From Cyanophora paradoxa (Eukaryota > Glaucocystophyceae > Cyanophorales > Cyanophoraceae), in contig QPMI01000609.1 of the NCBI GenBank assembly GCA_004431415.1, positions 1 through 64,000 of the forward strand: a stretch of 64,000 nt of DNA. Reading direction: 5' to 3'. Below, piece after piece: positions 12,387 through 21,893 of this stretch. The notes under the pieces were generated by a model, which worked only from the letters and a program-made list of their open reading frames with translations, did not search any database and was not told the DNA's origin. Within the stretch, counting starts at the first letter, position 1. Each line of letters opens with the position of its first letter. The position numbers were made by a program, and so were the translations under genes.

Positions 12387-12493
12387 TGTGCCCCTTCCTG
12401 TATTCCAGACTGCCTCTCGATCGGCTGAGGTTTGACCCCCCACGTGTGCCTTTTTCTGCACCCCTGCTAAAACAGAGTACCCCGCCCACGGCC

Positions 12494-13444
12494 ATGTCCG
12501 CTGCAGGGTTCGGGGAACTCAGTGCAAACTCCGGAAGCATGCACTCTGGGGGTGAGCAGGGCTCCATTACCTTTCAGTGCGCCTTTCCTACTGTCATATC
12601 GGCACGGTACGGATGCCCTGAGACGGGCCAGTGGCAGGATTGGACGGCGTACATGAAGAGCAGAACGGAGGACGGGACCTGGTCCGGTACTACCCTCAAT
12701 CCTCCCGGAGGTTCCTGGGCGCCAATATCGTACGACAGATCCTGGGGTTTCGGGGGCGATCCTGCGTACGGAAGGGGTAAGACGGTCGAGGTGCAGTACT
12801 CGTGTGCGGCGTCCTGTGCCAACGTCCAGGACGGGCGACGCGTTGGAATGGAATGGTGCAGGGTCAACATGGCCAACTTCTGCTCTACCAGGCTGGAGGA
12901 CCAGCGATGTGCGCTCTGGTCCAACACGTACATCAAATCCGCCCGCGATCCCCATACGACGTACGCGGCCATGGACGCCGCGATCGAGACCTACTGCTCG
13001 GGGCACCCCAACGATTCCAAGTGCGCGTGCTGGCTGTTCCAGAAGCAGCTCTACAACAGCATGTACGGGAAGGACGAGCGGGGCGGTATCGTTCCCGCCT
13101 CGTGCGTGGCCCTGGGACCGGGCGGCAACAATCCCTGCACAAAGCCCGGGTACGAGCCCATCCTCCTGACCAAGCTCTCCGGCGGTGCATGCACGGCAAA
13201 CATCCGGAACTGCATTCAAAAGGTGGGCAATCTCACGGGGCTCGGATCCGAGAACGTCAACTTCTCCTGTGAGCTGGGGGGCGGGTCTAGCCTCAACCCT
13301 GTCGCGGGCGGGGGGTCTGGGTCCGGCTCTTCCTCCTCGACGCAGGCTCAGATCATCAAGGGGGTTGACAACAAGGTGCTCTATATTGCAGGCGGTATCT
13401 TTGGTTTCATGTTCCTGCTTGTCGTTCTGAAGAGGTTCCTGTAG
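12494..13444 (+). CDS. entry-fusion-complex-like membrane protein (poxvirus A16/G9/J5 type), 316 aa
   Basis: Cys-rich ectodomain with a single C-terminal membrane anchor (YIAGGIFGFMFLLVVLKRFL). The start is ATG 12494; the in-frame codons upstream belong to the minus-strand gene. Features are an N-terminal TFQCAFPTVISARYG block, WSGTTLNP, FGGDPAYGRGK, QYSCAASC, a KCACWLFQK segment, and a final Cys cluster (GGACTANIRNCIQKV then NFSC) before a Gly/Ser linker and the anchor. Cys spacing, the CACW segment and the C-terminal anchor fit the A16/G9/J5 family shared by poxviruses and other giant viruses, where members take part in membrane fusion at entry. A shorter paralogue is at 22929-23477. The frame is intact. 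The family call rests on architecture. Confidence 0.65.
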   Translation: MSAAGFGELSANSGSMHSGGEQGSITFQCAFPTVISARYGCPETGQWQDWTAYMKSRTEDGTWSGTTLNPPGGSWAPISYDRSWGFGGDPAYGRGKTVEVQYSCAASCANVQDGRRVGMEWCRVNMANFCSTRLEDQRCALWSNTYIKSARDPHTTYAAMDAAIETYCSGHPNDSKCACWLFQKQLYNSMYGKDERGGIVPASCVALGPGGNNPCTKPGYEPILLTKLSGGACTANIRNCIQKVGNLTGLGSENVNFSCELGGGSSLNPVAGGGSGSGSSSSTQAQIIKGVDNKVLYIAGGIFGFMFLLVVLKRFL

Positions 13445-13446
13445 CA

Positions 13447-15665
13447 CTAAAACTCGATCACAACCAGCCCGTTTCCTCCAGGTCCCGTGGTACCCCCCGC
13501 CGCACAGGGTCCCTCGTAGTCGAGATCATCTGTTCTGGGAGCAGAGGGCCCCGTGTTACCATTGCCCCCTGGAACCGTCAAGGCACCCGTCACACCCGGT
13601 CCGCCAAAGTAACTGGAGCCCCCCCCACCAGCATAGAAGCCTGCACCGCCTCCATAGTACCCCGAGCCACCCCCGCCCCCCGAGTATGCAAAATTGCCCA
13701 CGATCGTACCGCCAGCGTACTTGGAGCCATCGGTTCCTGTGTGGCCGGCACCTCCGCCGGCTGTCTGCGTACCTGGTTGACCTGCTCGCAGTGTGCCTGC
13801 AAAATAGAAGGAGAACTTTCCTCCGGTGAGGCCCCCGCCAACCCCCCCGGGGCCAGTGTTGCCATGGTCAAGATGGCCGCCCCCTCCTCCAGCACCCGCC
13901 GTAATAATATCATCCGTGCCCCCTAGCAGGCGAATAGCAGACCGGCCACCCCCCGATGAGGAGTTTGTGAGGCACTGAACCTGGCCGCCGCCTCCATAAG
14001 GGGCCGCATTCGAGATTGCCGTAGATTTGCCGCCCCCGCCGACTATGATAGTGTACATGGCACCTGGGGTAACAGCCAGAACCCCAGACACGAAGCCACC
14101 CGCACCGCCCTGGTGGCTTCCGGATGCCCCGCCTCCTCCACCGGCCCCCCATAGCTTAACAGAGATCCTCGTGACGCCACCGGGAACAGTCCAGGTCTGG
14201 TCGGCGCCCCTGAATCGGAAGACAACCTTTGGGGCAGGATCGGGCTGCAGGAGCTGGTACCAGACCACAACCAACCCGGGCGATCCGTTATTCGAGCCTC
14301 CATTCCCCCCTGTCCCGGCAGAGGACTCGTAGTCCGCATCTCCTTGGTTGGCGGGAGTCGGGGTTGCCCCTGAATGGGTCAAGCCCCCCGTCACTCTAGA
14401 ATGGGACACAAAGCTGGAACCACCGCCGCCGCCGTTTTGCCCGCCGCCGCCCCCATAATAGCCCCCGCCTCCACCGCCGCCGACAGATGCATTGAGATTG
14501 CCGCCCTTGAATTTCTGGCCGGCCTCTCCGCCCGTTCCCCCAGCGCCCCCTGCTACCTGGGATCCACCGAGACCGCTGTGTGTGTACCCCGAATACCCGT
14601 TTGCACCGCCCACAAGCCCACCTCCCCCTCCCCCTCCGCCGTACTGAATTCCAGCCGACCCCCCTCCTCCGGCAGTGATGAGCTCTTCTGCACCCTCCAG
14701 GATGGCGGACCGTCCGCCTCCAGATCCCATCCCCGTGCTGTAAGTGTGGTAGACCACGTGCCCCCCTCCGCCGTAGACTGGGCTGAGGCAAGCCCCGAAG
14801 TTACCGCCGTACAGCCCTGGGCCTCCGACTACAATCGTCAGCCTTGTTCCGGGGGTGACAGACAGGGTCCCGCCTGCAAACCCACCACCCCCCCCATTGT
14901 TTGTCGACGCGCGTGCCCCGCCCGCACCCCAGAGTTTAATGGTTACGCTTTGGACCCCGTACGGGACGGTCCAATCCTGATCACCCCCCGTGTACCTAAA
15001 AACCGCCTTTTCGGGCGCTGGCGGTGGAAGCAGTACAGGCTTCAAGGGCGGGGACAGGATGCGCAACAGCGAAAGTCCGGACCCCACTGCAATGCTGCCT
15101 ATGCGCTCAAATGCGGCGGAGTTGAGGTACTCACCGAGCCATTCCCTATTTGCGCGGAAGATCTGCAGCGAGGCCCGAGTCGGGACCAGGAGGAGTGTCC
15201 ACGGGGAGAGGTGGGAGATCCCAAGGCTGGCGTAAGTCCTCGGGGCCTGGTGATCCCATTCCTCGCCCGTGCGACAGGCTCCTGTTCCGGCGGCAGGGTC
15301 GGAGGGGTGGGCTGCACAGGTTCTGGGGCCTTTGCACCCCCTGGAAGGTGGCCGTCGAACTCCCGGTTTGCAAGGAAGGTGACCCCCCCTTGCTCGGAAA
15401 ATAGGGGATCCTGTCTGGCCTCCTTCAGGGTAAGCCCTCCCCTCATGAAGACAGCCTCATCTGTGAGCCTGTCCACGAAAGCACGGAAAGCAGGTCTTCG
15501 CAGGGCCCGAGCTCGTCCTCAAGCGCTGCAACGGCCCTGAGGTACCGTGCACGGGAGCCCTCGTCGTGGATGGATAGGAAGGAGCCCATCAACTTTCCAG
15601 TGATCTGCCTACCGGGCCAAACCCAACCGGCCAAACCTCCTACGATCACGTGCCTGTACCCCATC
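13447..15665 (-). pseudogene. glycine-rich fibre-like surface protein with two tandem Gly-rich domains, frameshifted
   Basis: The 3' part (15087-13447) holds two copies of a glycine-rich domain, each opening with a WTVP strand (FRYTGGDQDWTVPYGV; FRFRGADQTWTVPGGV) followed by IKLWGAGG or VKLWGAGGGGG and long GGGG-YYGGGGG stretches. It ends LVVIEF. Such domains occur in many giant-virus surface proteins. Coding continues upstream in two other frames: MGYRHVIVGGLAGWVWPG from 15665, then FVDRLTDEAVFMRGGLTLKE, then TYASLGISHLSPWTLLLV and ANREWLGEYLNSAAF. The original gene was therefore about 740 codons with two single-base frameshifts, near 15510 and 15290. No ATG fits the Gly-rich frame itself. 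Decay or sequence error cannot be told apart here. Confidence 0.65.
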
Positions 15666-15767
15666 CCCGTCCAGAATTTGAATTCGGCCAACTGTTATTT
15701 TTTTACAAGAACAACATGGCTACTTTGCTAGAGGTAGCGCACGCAGACAGCAGAAGAGCGGGTCGCC

Positions 15768-16103
15768 ATGATCAGGTTGAAGGGCGTCAACAGGGGACTG
15801 CCACGGGGCCCCCAGGCAAAGAGACCCCCGTACTTGATCTGGGGGACCAGCAAGAACATGGCGTGCACGGATCCGGGCTGCCCGCCAGCCCAGCGGAGGG
15901 ACGCTTGCGGTTACTGCGGGCAGGACGGTAGCACGTGCACGGAGGTCCCGTGTGCGCCCGGGCACGTTCGAAATCCGTGCGGGAACGAGTGTATCCACTG
16001 GGAATCTCAGGAGGCCATCGATCGCTTCAATTGCATCTCCAGGCTCCTGGGGAGGGGCAGGAACTTCGAGGATCCCTTCCGCACGAGGTGGGCCCTATGG
16101 TAG
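15768..16103 (+). CDS. small Cys-rich viral protein with CGxCG motif, 111 aa
   Basis: Complete frame, ATG 15768 to TAG 16103. The Cys cluster ACTDPGCPP, DACGYCGQDGSTC, CAPGHVRNPCGNEC resembles the repeats of the membrane-anchored protein at 28740-29208 in the same block. No signal peptide or membrane segment is seen. A T7 tract (15698-15704) lies 60 bases upstream, and a strong hairpin begins 14 bases after the stop. Confidence 0.6.
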   Translation: MIRLKGVNRGLPRGPQAKRPPYLIWGTSKNMACTDPGCPPAQRRDACGYCGQDGSTCTEVPCAPGHVRNPCGNECIHWESQEAIDRFNCISRLLGRGRNFEDPFRTRWALW

Positions 16104-16116
16104 CTGAAAAGTGTGA

Positions 16117-16168
16117 GGGGCTTGGCCGGTTTTGCTTTCTTTTATACTGTCCCAAAACCGGCCAATCC
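16117..16168. terminator. hairpin downstream of the 111-aa gene, probable transcript 3' end
   Basis: GGGGCTTGGCCGGTTTTG pairs with CAAAACCGGCCAATCCCC around an 18-base loop, with one mismatch in 18 pairs. It follows the stop at 16103. Hairpins of this kind mark transcript ends in Mimivirus relatives. The assignment to termination is inference. Confidence 0.55.
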
Positions 16169-16172
16169 CCTC

Positions 16173-16254
16173 ATATGAAAAACCGGTACCCCCCTTTTCC
16201 AAAAACTTCACATGATACGGTCACCTGAGCCCATCATATGAAATACCAGTACCC
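16173..16254 (+). repeat. pair of imperfect direct repeats CATATGAAA-ACC-GTACCCC
   Basis: CATATGAAAAACCGGTACCCC and CATATGAAATACCAGTACCCC are about 61 bases apart. The second copy contains the ATG of the next frame (16238). They may be a duplicated promoter or leader segment. Confidence 0.5.
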
Positions 16255-16490
16255 CACATGTCCAAACATAGACTTTACGGGATCAAATTTTCTCCCAGGC
16301 CCGAATAAAGAAGTCCATGGCAGGCATGTATCCGGGGAGTTCCCCTCCGTGGACACCACGCCCGAATGGAAGGAGTACTTCAGCCTCACCCCGCCCGAGG
16401 GGGGTGCGTACAGGATGTGCGCCAACGAGTGCAGGCCCTTTGAGATCCCGATCTCGGGGTGCGCAGACAGGATGCGATGGCGGCCAGGAG
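16238..16490 (+). CDS. partial viral protein, 3'-truncated
   Basis: From ATG 16238 the frame is convincing for about 80 codons (FPSVDTTPEWKEYFSLTPP, YRMCANECRPFEIPISGC). It then loses coding character where the minus-strand frame ending at 16492 begins. The Cys pair and EC element recall the neighbouring Cys-rich gene. I read this as the N-terminal portion of a gene cut at a tail-to-tail junction. Confidence 0.45.
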
Positions 16491-16491
16491 A

Positions 16492-16761
16492 TCAGCCGGC
16501 AGTAAAAGTAGCATGGGGGGGTTTGGCCCGTGTCAGTTTTGGTGGCAAGAAATCCCAGATCGGTCCAGAAAAGTACAAACCCATGAAGTTAGACTGGCGG
16601 AAGGTTGCGGGGGCCACAGCGGCGGCGGCGGCAGGCGGGCGGTACCCCGGGGCGGCATTCGGGGCCTGGGACTGGACAGGGTGGTTCTCCCGGCGAGGCA
16701 GGGCCTGGGGCACACCAGCACCCTGACCGTTGAGGACGGAGAGAGACGCGGCCTCAACCAT
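16492..16761 (-). CDS. hypothetical viral protein, 89 aa
   Basis: ATG at 16761 (MVEAASLSVLNGQGAGVPQ). Ala/Pro-rich middle, then QSNFMGLYFSGPIWDFLPPK. It abuts the truncated plus-strand frame at 16490, so its own 3' end may be artificial. No family recognised. An A9 tract (16799-16807) lies upstream. Confidence 0.4.
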   Translation of the reverse strand: MVEAASLSVLNGQGAGVPQALPRRENHPVQSQAPNAAPGYRPPAAAAAVAPATFRQSNFMGLYFSGPIWDFLPPKLTRAKPPHATFTAG

Positions 16762-16934
16762 GGCTATATTGAACTGCGAATGGTACTCTAGACTTTAGAA
16801 AAAAAAACCGACCGCACCTCCGACGAAGGACCTGGCCACAACCCAAACGCGACCCAACAATGTCTGCGGCGACATACCACCGTTCCCAGAGCAGCCCGGG
16901 TCCCCTGTTGACGCCGAACCCTACTGGCATAGTG

Positions 16935-17275
16935 TCACTTTCCGACATAACACCGGGCGAGGCGGAGGAGGCTCTGGGTCGGCACGTTATCGGTTGCGTC
17001 TACTGCCTCGGATATGCGGAGAACGGCGTCCAGGGCGAAGGCTTCCAGGTTTCGCGTGAAATCTGCCCTCTCCCTTTCTTCTCTCATCTGCTTCAGGTCC
17101 TTCGCCCACTCCTGGGCTCGGGTCTGGAGGTTTGTGGGATCTAGGAGCTCCATTGTGATGCACGGTACGAGAGGAGGGGGGAGGTTTGCCGTCCGCGGAT
17201 CAACAGACGTGGCCCCCTTTGCCTGTCTCTCGGCCCTCAGAATCAAAGCCACAAAGCTTCTGGTTCCAGATCAAT
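16935..17275 (-). CDS. viral protein fragment without ATG at its 5' end
   Basis: Coding character starts right after in-frame TAG and TGA codons near 17275-17283 (SGTRSFVALILRAERQAKG). The first ATG gives MELLDPTNLQTRAQEWAKDL at 17153. The C-terminal part is helical (MREERERADFTRNLEAFALD). It may be a 5'-truncated gene using the internal ATG, or the tail of the gene upstream after two nonsense changes. Function unknown. Confidence 0.45.
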
Positions 17276-17450
17276 ACTACTCCTGCAACGCTCTACACTC
17301 CAAACGACCTTGTCGGTTTTGCCATGACGGGCATCCGGCTCGTTCGAGGGAGGTCCTGGAGTCCATGGTGCACTTCACGGAGACCACCTGGACGGCCCCG
17401 ACGGCCGGGGGCTCGGGGCAGCGGACGATCTGCAGAGTAGGTGGCCCCCC
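17236..17450 (+). pseudogene. short viral gene fragment with frameshift
   Basis: WFQINTTPATLYTPNDLVGF is read in one frame and SMVHFTETTWTAPTAGGS in the next, with no start or stop of its own. The second part resembles the WTVP opening of the glycine-rich domains at 13447-15087. It overlaps the 5' end of the minus-strand frame at 16935-17275. Weakly supported. Confidence 0.3.
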
Positions 17451-17459
17451 AGCCGGTAT

Positions 17460-17694
17460 CCCATCCGGTGAGGGATCCCGATTCGGAGGGGGAGGCCAGG
17501 GTGCAAAGGCAGGCCAGCGGATTGGCCCCATTGGCCAGGATAAACACCCCCCTGTCCCGCTTTGCACTGTTGACATCCACGCTGTTTTCCTCGAGTACTC
17601 CCGCCAGGATACGGCCTGTTCGGAGGTGGCACCGGGGGTCTGGCAGGCCTCCTAAGCCCAGGAAGCCCCGAGTTTCATGTCGTAGCATGGGCAT
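17460..17694 (-). CDS. viral protein N-terminal fragment
   Basis: ATG at 17694 (MPMLRHETRGFLGLGGLPD). It reads well through RTGRILAGVLEENSVDVNSA and GVFILANGANPLACLCTL, then loses coding character near 17460 at a run of six G. It faces the plus-strand fragment at 17236-17450 tail-to-tail. No family recognised. Confidence 0.4.
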
Positions 17695-17727
17695 GCCCCG
17701 GTAGCGTAATGAAAGGAGGGTACCTCA

Positions 17728-18012
17728 TCACCCCCCGCAAGAACGCGCAGGTCTGCCTTGTCTACACCCCTTTCGGCCCCTACAGAACATCCTGGCAGAG
17801 GTACGACGGTGACTCTCCTCTGCTGCAGACTGTGCACCCTTCTCTGCAAGTAACCTCACTGCAGTAGTAAACCGAATCACACGGGTTACATTTCCCGCAA
17901 AGATATTGTAAGAATCTTCTGGAACGATTCTGTAGAAGCCTGCAACCATCTGCCTGCTCATCTGCTCTAACTCGGCCAATTCCCTGATTACATCATGCTC
18001 TGGGATGTTCAT
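17728..18012 (-). CDS. hypothetical viral protein, 94 aa
   Basis: ATG at 18012 gives MNIPEHDVIRELAELEQMSR, then DSYNIFAGNVTRVIRFTTAV. The last 25 residues are Arg/Cys-rich and may be out of frame. Mostly helical, soluble. Function unknown. Confidence 0.5.
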   Translation of the reverse strand: MNIPEHDVIRELAELEQMSRQMVAGFYRIVPEDSYNIFAGNVTRVIRFTTAVRLLAEKGAQSAAEESHRRTSARMFCRGRKGCRQGRPARSCGG

Positions 18013-18049
18013 GTTTTGCAACAGTCTGCAGGAGGCACAGGAAAAAGTT

Positions 18050-18569
18050 TTAGCGGAAGTTCTCCCGGATAAGGCAGAAAGGACCCCAGAACGGCCCTAT
18101 TGCCATTCCAGCCAGGCACTCAAAGCCCGCCTTGACTGCAGCGGTTGCCGGTTTTCTCCGTCGCAGGTCCTTGTGTGCCTCCTCCCATTTTGCTTGAGTG
18201 TCGCCTGTTTTGATGCACCACAGGAAGGAGAACAAGTACAGGGGCTGGGCGACGCCGACGTTTGGAATGGGCGCCGTGTGCCTGAAGCTAGTGACCCCGC
18301 TGGGACTCTGGGCGAAAGTGGTGGTGCAGGGAGTGCCTGAATGCGAAAGAAGAGAACTCAGAGAACGTGCATGAATCAAGGAGCCCCCAGCTGGACCTGA
18401 ACTGCTCCAGCGATGCCCAAACCTCCAAGAGATCGTCAATGTGGTCAGCAATCCAGGACGACTCGGCCCTGGTCATGACGTGAGAGTTGTAGGTGTGGCG
18501 CGGGCCCGGGGGGGCGAGATCGCTACCTCTCCTGCGCCCGGCCCCGAATGCGTGAAGTGAGCTCATGCC
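18050..18569 (-). pseudogene. viral small membrane protein, frameshifted, paralogue of 23533-23841
   Basis: The first part from 18569 (MSSLHAFGAGRRRGSDL, then SSWIADHIDDLLEVWASLEQ) is in one frame. The membrane part (LYLFSFLWCIKTGDTQAKW and AGMAIGPFWGPFCLIREN) is in another, with the shift near 18320. The pattern of a W/C-containing hydrophobic segment, GD(T/S)xAK, and a second GPF(W/Y)W segment matches the intact gene at 23533, so the two are probably paralogues. Confidence 0.5.
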
Positions 18570-18657
18570 TGTTGTACGAAAAAGACCTAATTTAGTATAT
18601 TCGGAACGAGAAAGAAAACAGAGCGGCGTCCGGCCGCGCCCGGGCATGGGGTGGCGC

Positions 18658-18966
18658 CTAGTAGTAGTAGTCCTGGCCGTAACCGCCGTAGAAGTCCTGG
18701 GCTGCGGCAACCTTCTTGCCACCCATGGCGGAACCGGCCACGCTAACGAGGGCCAGGAGCAGGCCTGCACAGTTGGCAGCCGTAAGCGTGCCAATCAGGG
18801 CGACCTTCTCCTGGGAGGCGCCCGCATCCTTGGCGCGAGTGATCTCGGTGCCGGCCAGGATTACATTGCAGAGGAAGATGATTCCAAGGAAGATCCAGAA
18901 GATCATACATTTGCCCTTTGCGTTCGGGTCGCAGAACGTGATAAAGCCCGGGAGGTGGAAGGCCAT
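18658..18966 (-). CDS. viral two-helix membrane protein, 102 aa
   Basis: Complete frame, ATG 18966. There are two hydrophobic segments, MIFWIFLGIIFLCNVILAG and LIGTLTAANCAGLLLALVSV, and a Tyr/Gly-rich tail (DFYGGYGQDYYY). Small proteins of this form are common in giant-virus membranes. A T8 tract at 19008-19015 lies just upstream. Confidence 0.65.
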   Translation of the reverse strand: MAFHLPGFITFCDPNAKGKCMIFWIFLGIIFLCNVILAGTEITRAKDAGASQEKVALIGTLTAANCAGLLLALVSVAGSAMGGKKVAAAQDFYGGYGQDYYY

Positions 18967-19044
18967 TGCGTGCGAGTGGGAGGCTGTGTGTAGTGTAATG
19001 AAAGAGATTTTTTTTGAACACAGGACCCCTTCTACTCGAAAGAA

Positions 19045-20040
19045 TCAATCCCCTCCAAAGCCGGGTCTCCCGGCGTGGGAGGGACCGGCCCCGGGGTCGT
19101 CCCCAAAATCGGGCCCCGCAAAATCCCCGGACCCCTCCTCCTGCAGAATCACATCAACTCCGGAGACGACCCGGGACGAGATCCGCTTCTGCTTGTACAT
19201 GCGGGTGACGGAACGTTCCGATACCACAAGCTTGCAAGTTGTGAATGCGGTCGAATAGAGCTCCTTGTCCCACTTGGGCTTGTTGACGTTGTTCTCCTTG
19301 CACCAGTTGAAGAACGCTTCCCTGAAGATGCGCTCGGGGCACCATGCCGTGCTTCGGAGGACGACACTCTCGCTCCCGAGGAAGGCATGGACGGGGTTGA
19401 GCTGCATCATCTCGGCCTTGGTCTTCTTGAAGTACTCAGGAACGACAATCCAGATCCCCTGGTTGCCGTACTGCTCGATCGCAGCAAGGTACGCGCGGTT
19501 TCCCTTGACGAGAAGGGCAGGGAGCTCCTCCTTGAGCTTCAGGGGCATGAGGGAGTCGGTGGCCTCCACGGGGCGGTTGAACTCGATAACCATGACACGG
19601 CGAGAGACCGACCCCGAGTTATCGATCCAGCCGGGGCGCTCGTTTCCGGCCAGTATGCCGGGGACGGTCCACCGGACGCTGATGGGCCGCTCACCCTTGA
19701 TTCGGAGGCACGGGTGTAGGAGTTGTGGAATACCAGCTGACTGACGGCGGGGATGCAGGATGCATCGATCGCCGCCTGCTCCCACCGCGGGTGCGTGGAA
19801 TCACCATCGAGCCAGGGCGGCTCCATCGATCCTGTAGACGAGCGTGGCCTCCACTACGGACTGGCCCGCCTGGTTCAACCAGGCCCGGCCCGTATCACCG
19901 CGGGGCGCCGCGGGAATCGCCGGAAAGAAGGAGAGGGATCCTGTCCCTTCTGGTCCCGCGGCCCTCTGCAGCATCAGCCCGGGGACGATGGGAGTGGGGC
20001 AGCCTGTAGTCGGCCCGCATTGTACAGTGTACAGAACGAA
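19045..20040 (-). pseudogene. D5-like primase-helicase, SF3 helicase and C-terminal part, frameshifted
   Basis: The clear segment WTVPGILAGNERPGWIDN with GSVSRRVMVIEF, then LKEELPALLVKGNRAYL and WIVVPEYFKKTKAEM, is the characteristic region after motif C in D5-type virus helicases (GN-P-W-D--GS-RR, AYL, PEYF). Upstream, RWEQAAIDASCIPAVS is read in a second frame. GPEGTGS (19932-19955), in a third frame, sits about 100 codons before the AGNE motif, where the Walker A loop should be, but lacks the lysine. Coding fades before 20081. At least two frameshifts and a missing primase domain make it non-functional. Another D5 piece is at 31047-31250. Confidence 0.6.
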
Positions 20041-20080
20041 TACTATCCATACACCGCCCGCATCAGGACGGGCCGGGACA

Positions 20081-20496
20081 TGAATCTCTCCACCTCGGCA
20101 ATGCCCCAGAACTCGCCTCGTCCCTCGAACCTTGAAACGCCCGACGCCCCACCGCAGCCACCGAGGCCGGCGGGGGTGGTGGTGGAAGTGACCAGGAACC
20201 CGCAACCCTCCGAGGGCCGCCCCCGTCCTGAGCCCGCCAGGCCCACCATCCCTTCGCTGGATCACAAAAGCGAGCGAAGGGCGTTCGGCGAGATCCGGTC
20301 AGCCGTCAAGGCCAGGAGCCCGATCGGACCCAACACCTTCCTGCCCAGCGTTAAGATGACGATGGGCGACTTTGCGCTCCGGTACCTTGTGAACAGGATC
20401 CGGAGGCGGGATGAGCTCAGGGAGGCCAGAGAGGGCCCAAAAGATTTTCCGGGCCCACAGGGATCCGACGACCCTGGTGGCTACCATGGACTCTAG
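20081..20496 (+). CDS. hypothetical viral protein, 138 aa
   Basis: ATG 20081 (MNLSTSAMPQNSPRPSNLE). Proline-rich N-terminus, then an ordered basic segment (KARSPIGPNTFLPSVKM, MTMGDFALRYLVNRIRRR). The stop overlaps the next plus-strand start by 11 bases. Divergent from the D5 remnant. Function unknown. Confidence 0.55.
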
Positions 20497-21031
20497 CGAT
20501 CGCCCTATGTTTCCGCTGTACTACAGGCTGCCGACCCACACCTTTTTTAACCGGGATGCACGTCGGTCTTACTCGCTCGACTACCCCTCGTTCCGCACCC
20601 CCTCCTTCCGTGATCACAGGATGTACCAGGCGGGACCCTCCCACGAGTTGTGGCGTAACTTCTTCGGCTACTTCGATTACCCGACATTCAAGCAGGTGTT
20701 CTCCCAGGTAACCCAGAACTTTGGGGTCATTGTGGGGGATAACACAAAGCCGGGTGCCGCCCGCTCCGAGGACGTGTGCTTCTGGTACCTCGCGGAACAG
20801 CACCCGGCCTTCAGGCTAGGGAGCATGGCTTTTTGGAAGTACCACCTCAAGTACTTTGACCCCAAGGGCGACGATACCTCCGATTCGGATGACGGGTCGC
20901 GGATCCCGGGCGGAGGGGGGAAGGGTGCAAAGGGGGGTGGTGTGCAGGTGCGAAAGGTACCCGCCCTTGGCTTGAGGCCTGGGCCAAGGCAAGAAGAAGT
21001 AGATGAAGATAGCGATATTTCGGATGTTTGA
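20486..21031 (+). CDS. hypothetical viral protein, 181 aa, acidic tail
   Basis: ATG 20486 (MDSSDRPMFPLYYRLPTH). Aromatic-rich ordered region (LWRNFFGYFDYPTFKQVF, DVCFWYLAEQHPAFRLG, FWKYHLKYFDPK), then a Gly/Lys-rich linker and an acidic end (EEVDEDSDISDV). Complete, with start and stop. It overlaps the upstream gene, suggesting co-expression. No family recognised. Confidence 0.6.
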   Translation: MDSSDRPMFPLYYRLPTHTFFNRDARRSYSLDYPSFRTPSFRDHRMYQAGPSHELWRNFFGYFDYPTFKQVFSQVTQNFGVIVGDNTKPGAARSEDVCFWYLAEQHPAFRLGSMAFWKYHLKYFDPKGDDTSDSDDGSRIPGGGGKGAKGGGVQVRKVPALGLRPGPRQEEVDEDSDISDV

Positions 21032-21033
21032 AT

Positions 21034-21821
21034 TCAGTCTGGTATACATTCGCAGCGAGTCACGGGAGTAAAACACTGTAACGAGCAAGGATCTCCAGCT
21101 TGGCCCGTTGGGTGTAGGCCCATGCACTCATTGGCTCTTAGGTACTCGTTTCCAGGCTCCCCGTCGTTCTGGCCGTCTCCCAGGCTCGGCGTGGGGCGCA
21201 AAAGAGGTACATCCACAACCCGCTCCGAATTGGGCATGCCGGCAACCCAGGAACGGATCCGGGAGATGCCGATAGTGTACCAGACGCTGAAGGTGGCGGA
21301 GGAGGCATCGCGACGGGAGAGCCTGGCGCTGACCCTCTGAAATGGCATGTCCCGTCCGAACCGGGGTCCCACAGGAGCCACGTAGTAGGGAGGCGTCCAC
21401 TGTTCGGGGCGCCTCAGCTGTGACCTGAAACGGATGCCGACGAATATGATCCGCTCGGATTCCGAATCACCCCAGTTTCCGGGATGTCCACCAGAACACC
21501 TGCGAAAAGGGCTAGTTCGTCTCGTTTCGCGGGGGAGGCGGCGCGCAGGGCGGCACGTACCCCCTCGAATACGATGCGCCGGTTCGACAGGTTGGCCTTT
21601 CGGAAGGCTTCCTCCATCAGCACCGAGACAATAGTAAATGCCTTTTCAATGGATTTCGTATGAAGACGGAGCTCGTCGGGCGGAACCCAAGTCATCTTTT
21701 GGGGATCTATACCCTCTATGAAATCTAGAATGGCTTCAATTCGCTCCATCGCGGACACACGCCACTCGGCCCCCCGGTTAAGGGCACCAGGGGGAGGGAT
21801 GGGCGGGGGCAAAAGATTCAT
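21034..21821 (-). pseudogene. hypothetical viral protein, about 260 aa, one frameshift
   Basis: ATG 21821 (MNLLPPPIPPPGALNRG). The first 135 codons are helical (AMERIEAILDFIEGIDPQK, SIEKAFTIVSVLMEEAF) and reach LFAGVLVDIPE. After a single-base shift near a G4 run (about 21478) the reading continues as ERIIFVGIRFRSQLRRPEQW, TPPYYVAPVGPRFGRDM and SATFSVWYTIGISRIRSW to a stop at 21034. Both parts look coding, so this is one gene with one shift. Function unknown. Confidence 0.5.
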
Positions 21822-21893
21822 ATTCACGTACCTTCTTGCATATGGAAAAAATCGAGACCCGCCAGAGTGCTGTGATAGATAAAGGCCGAGGAA

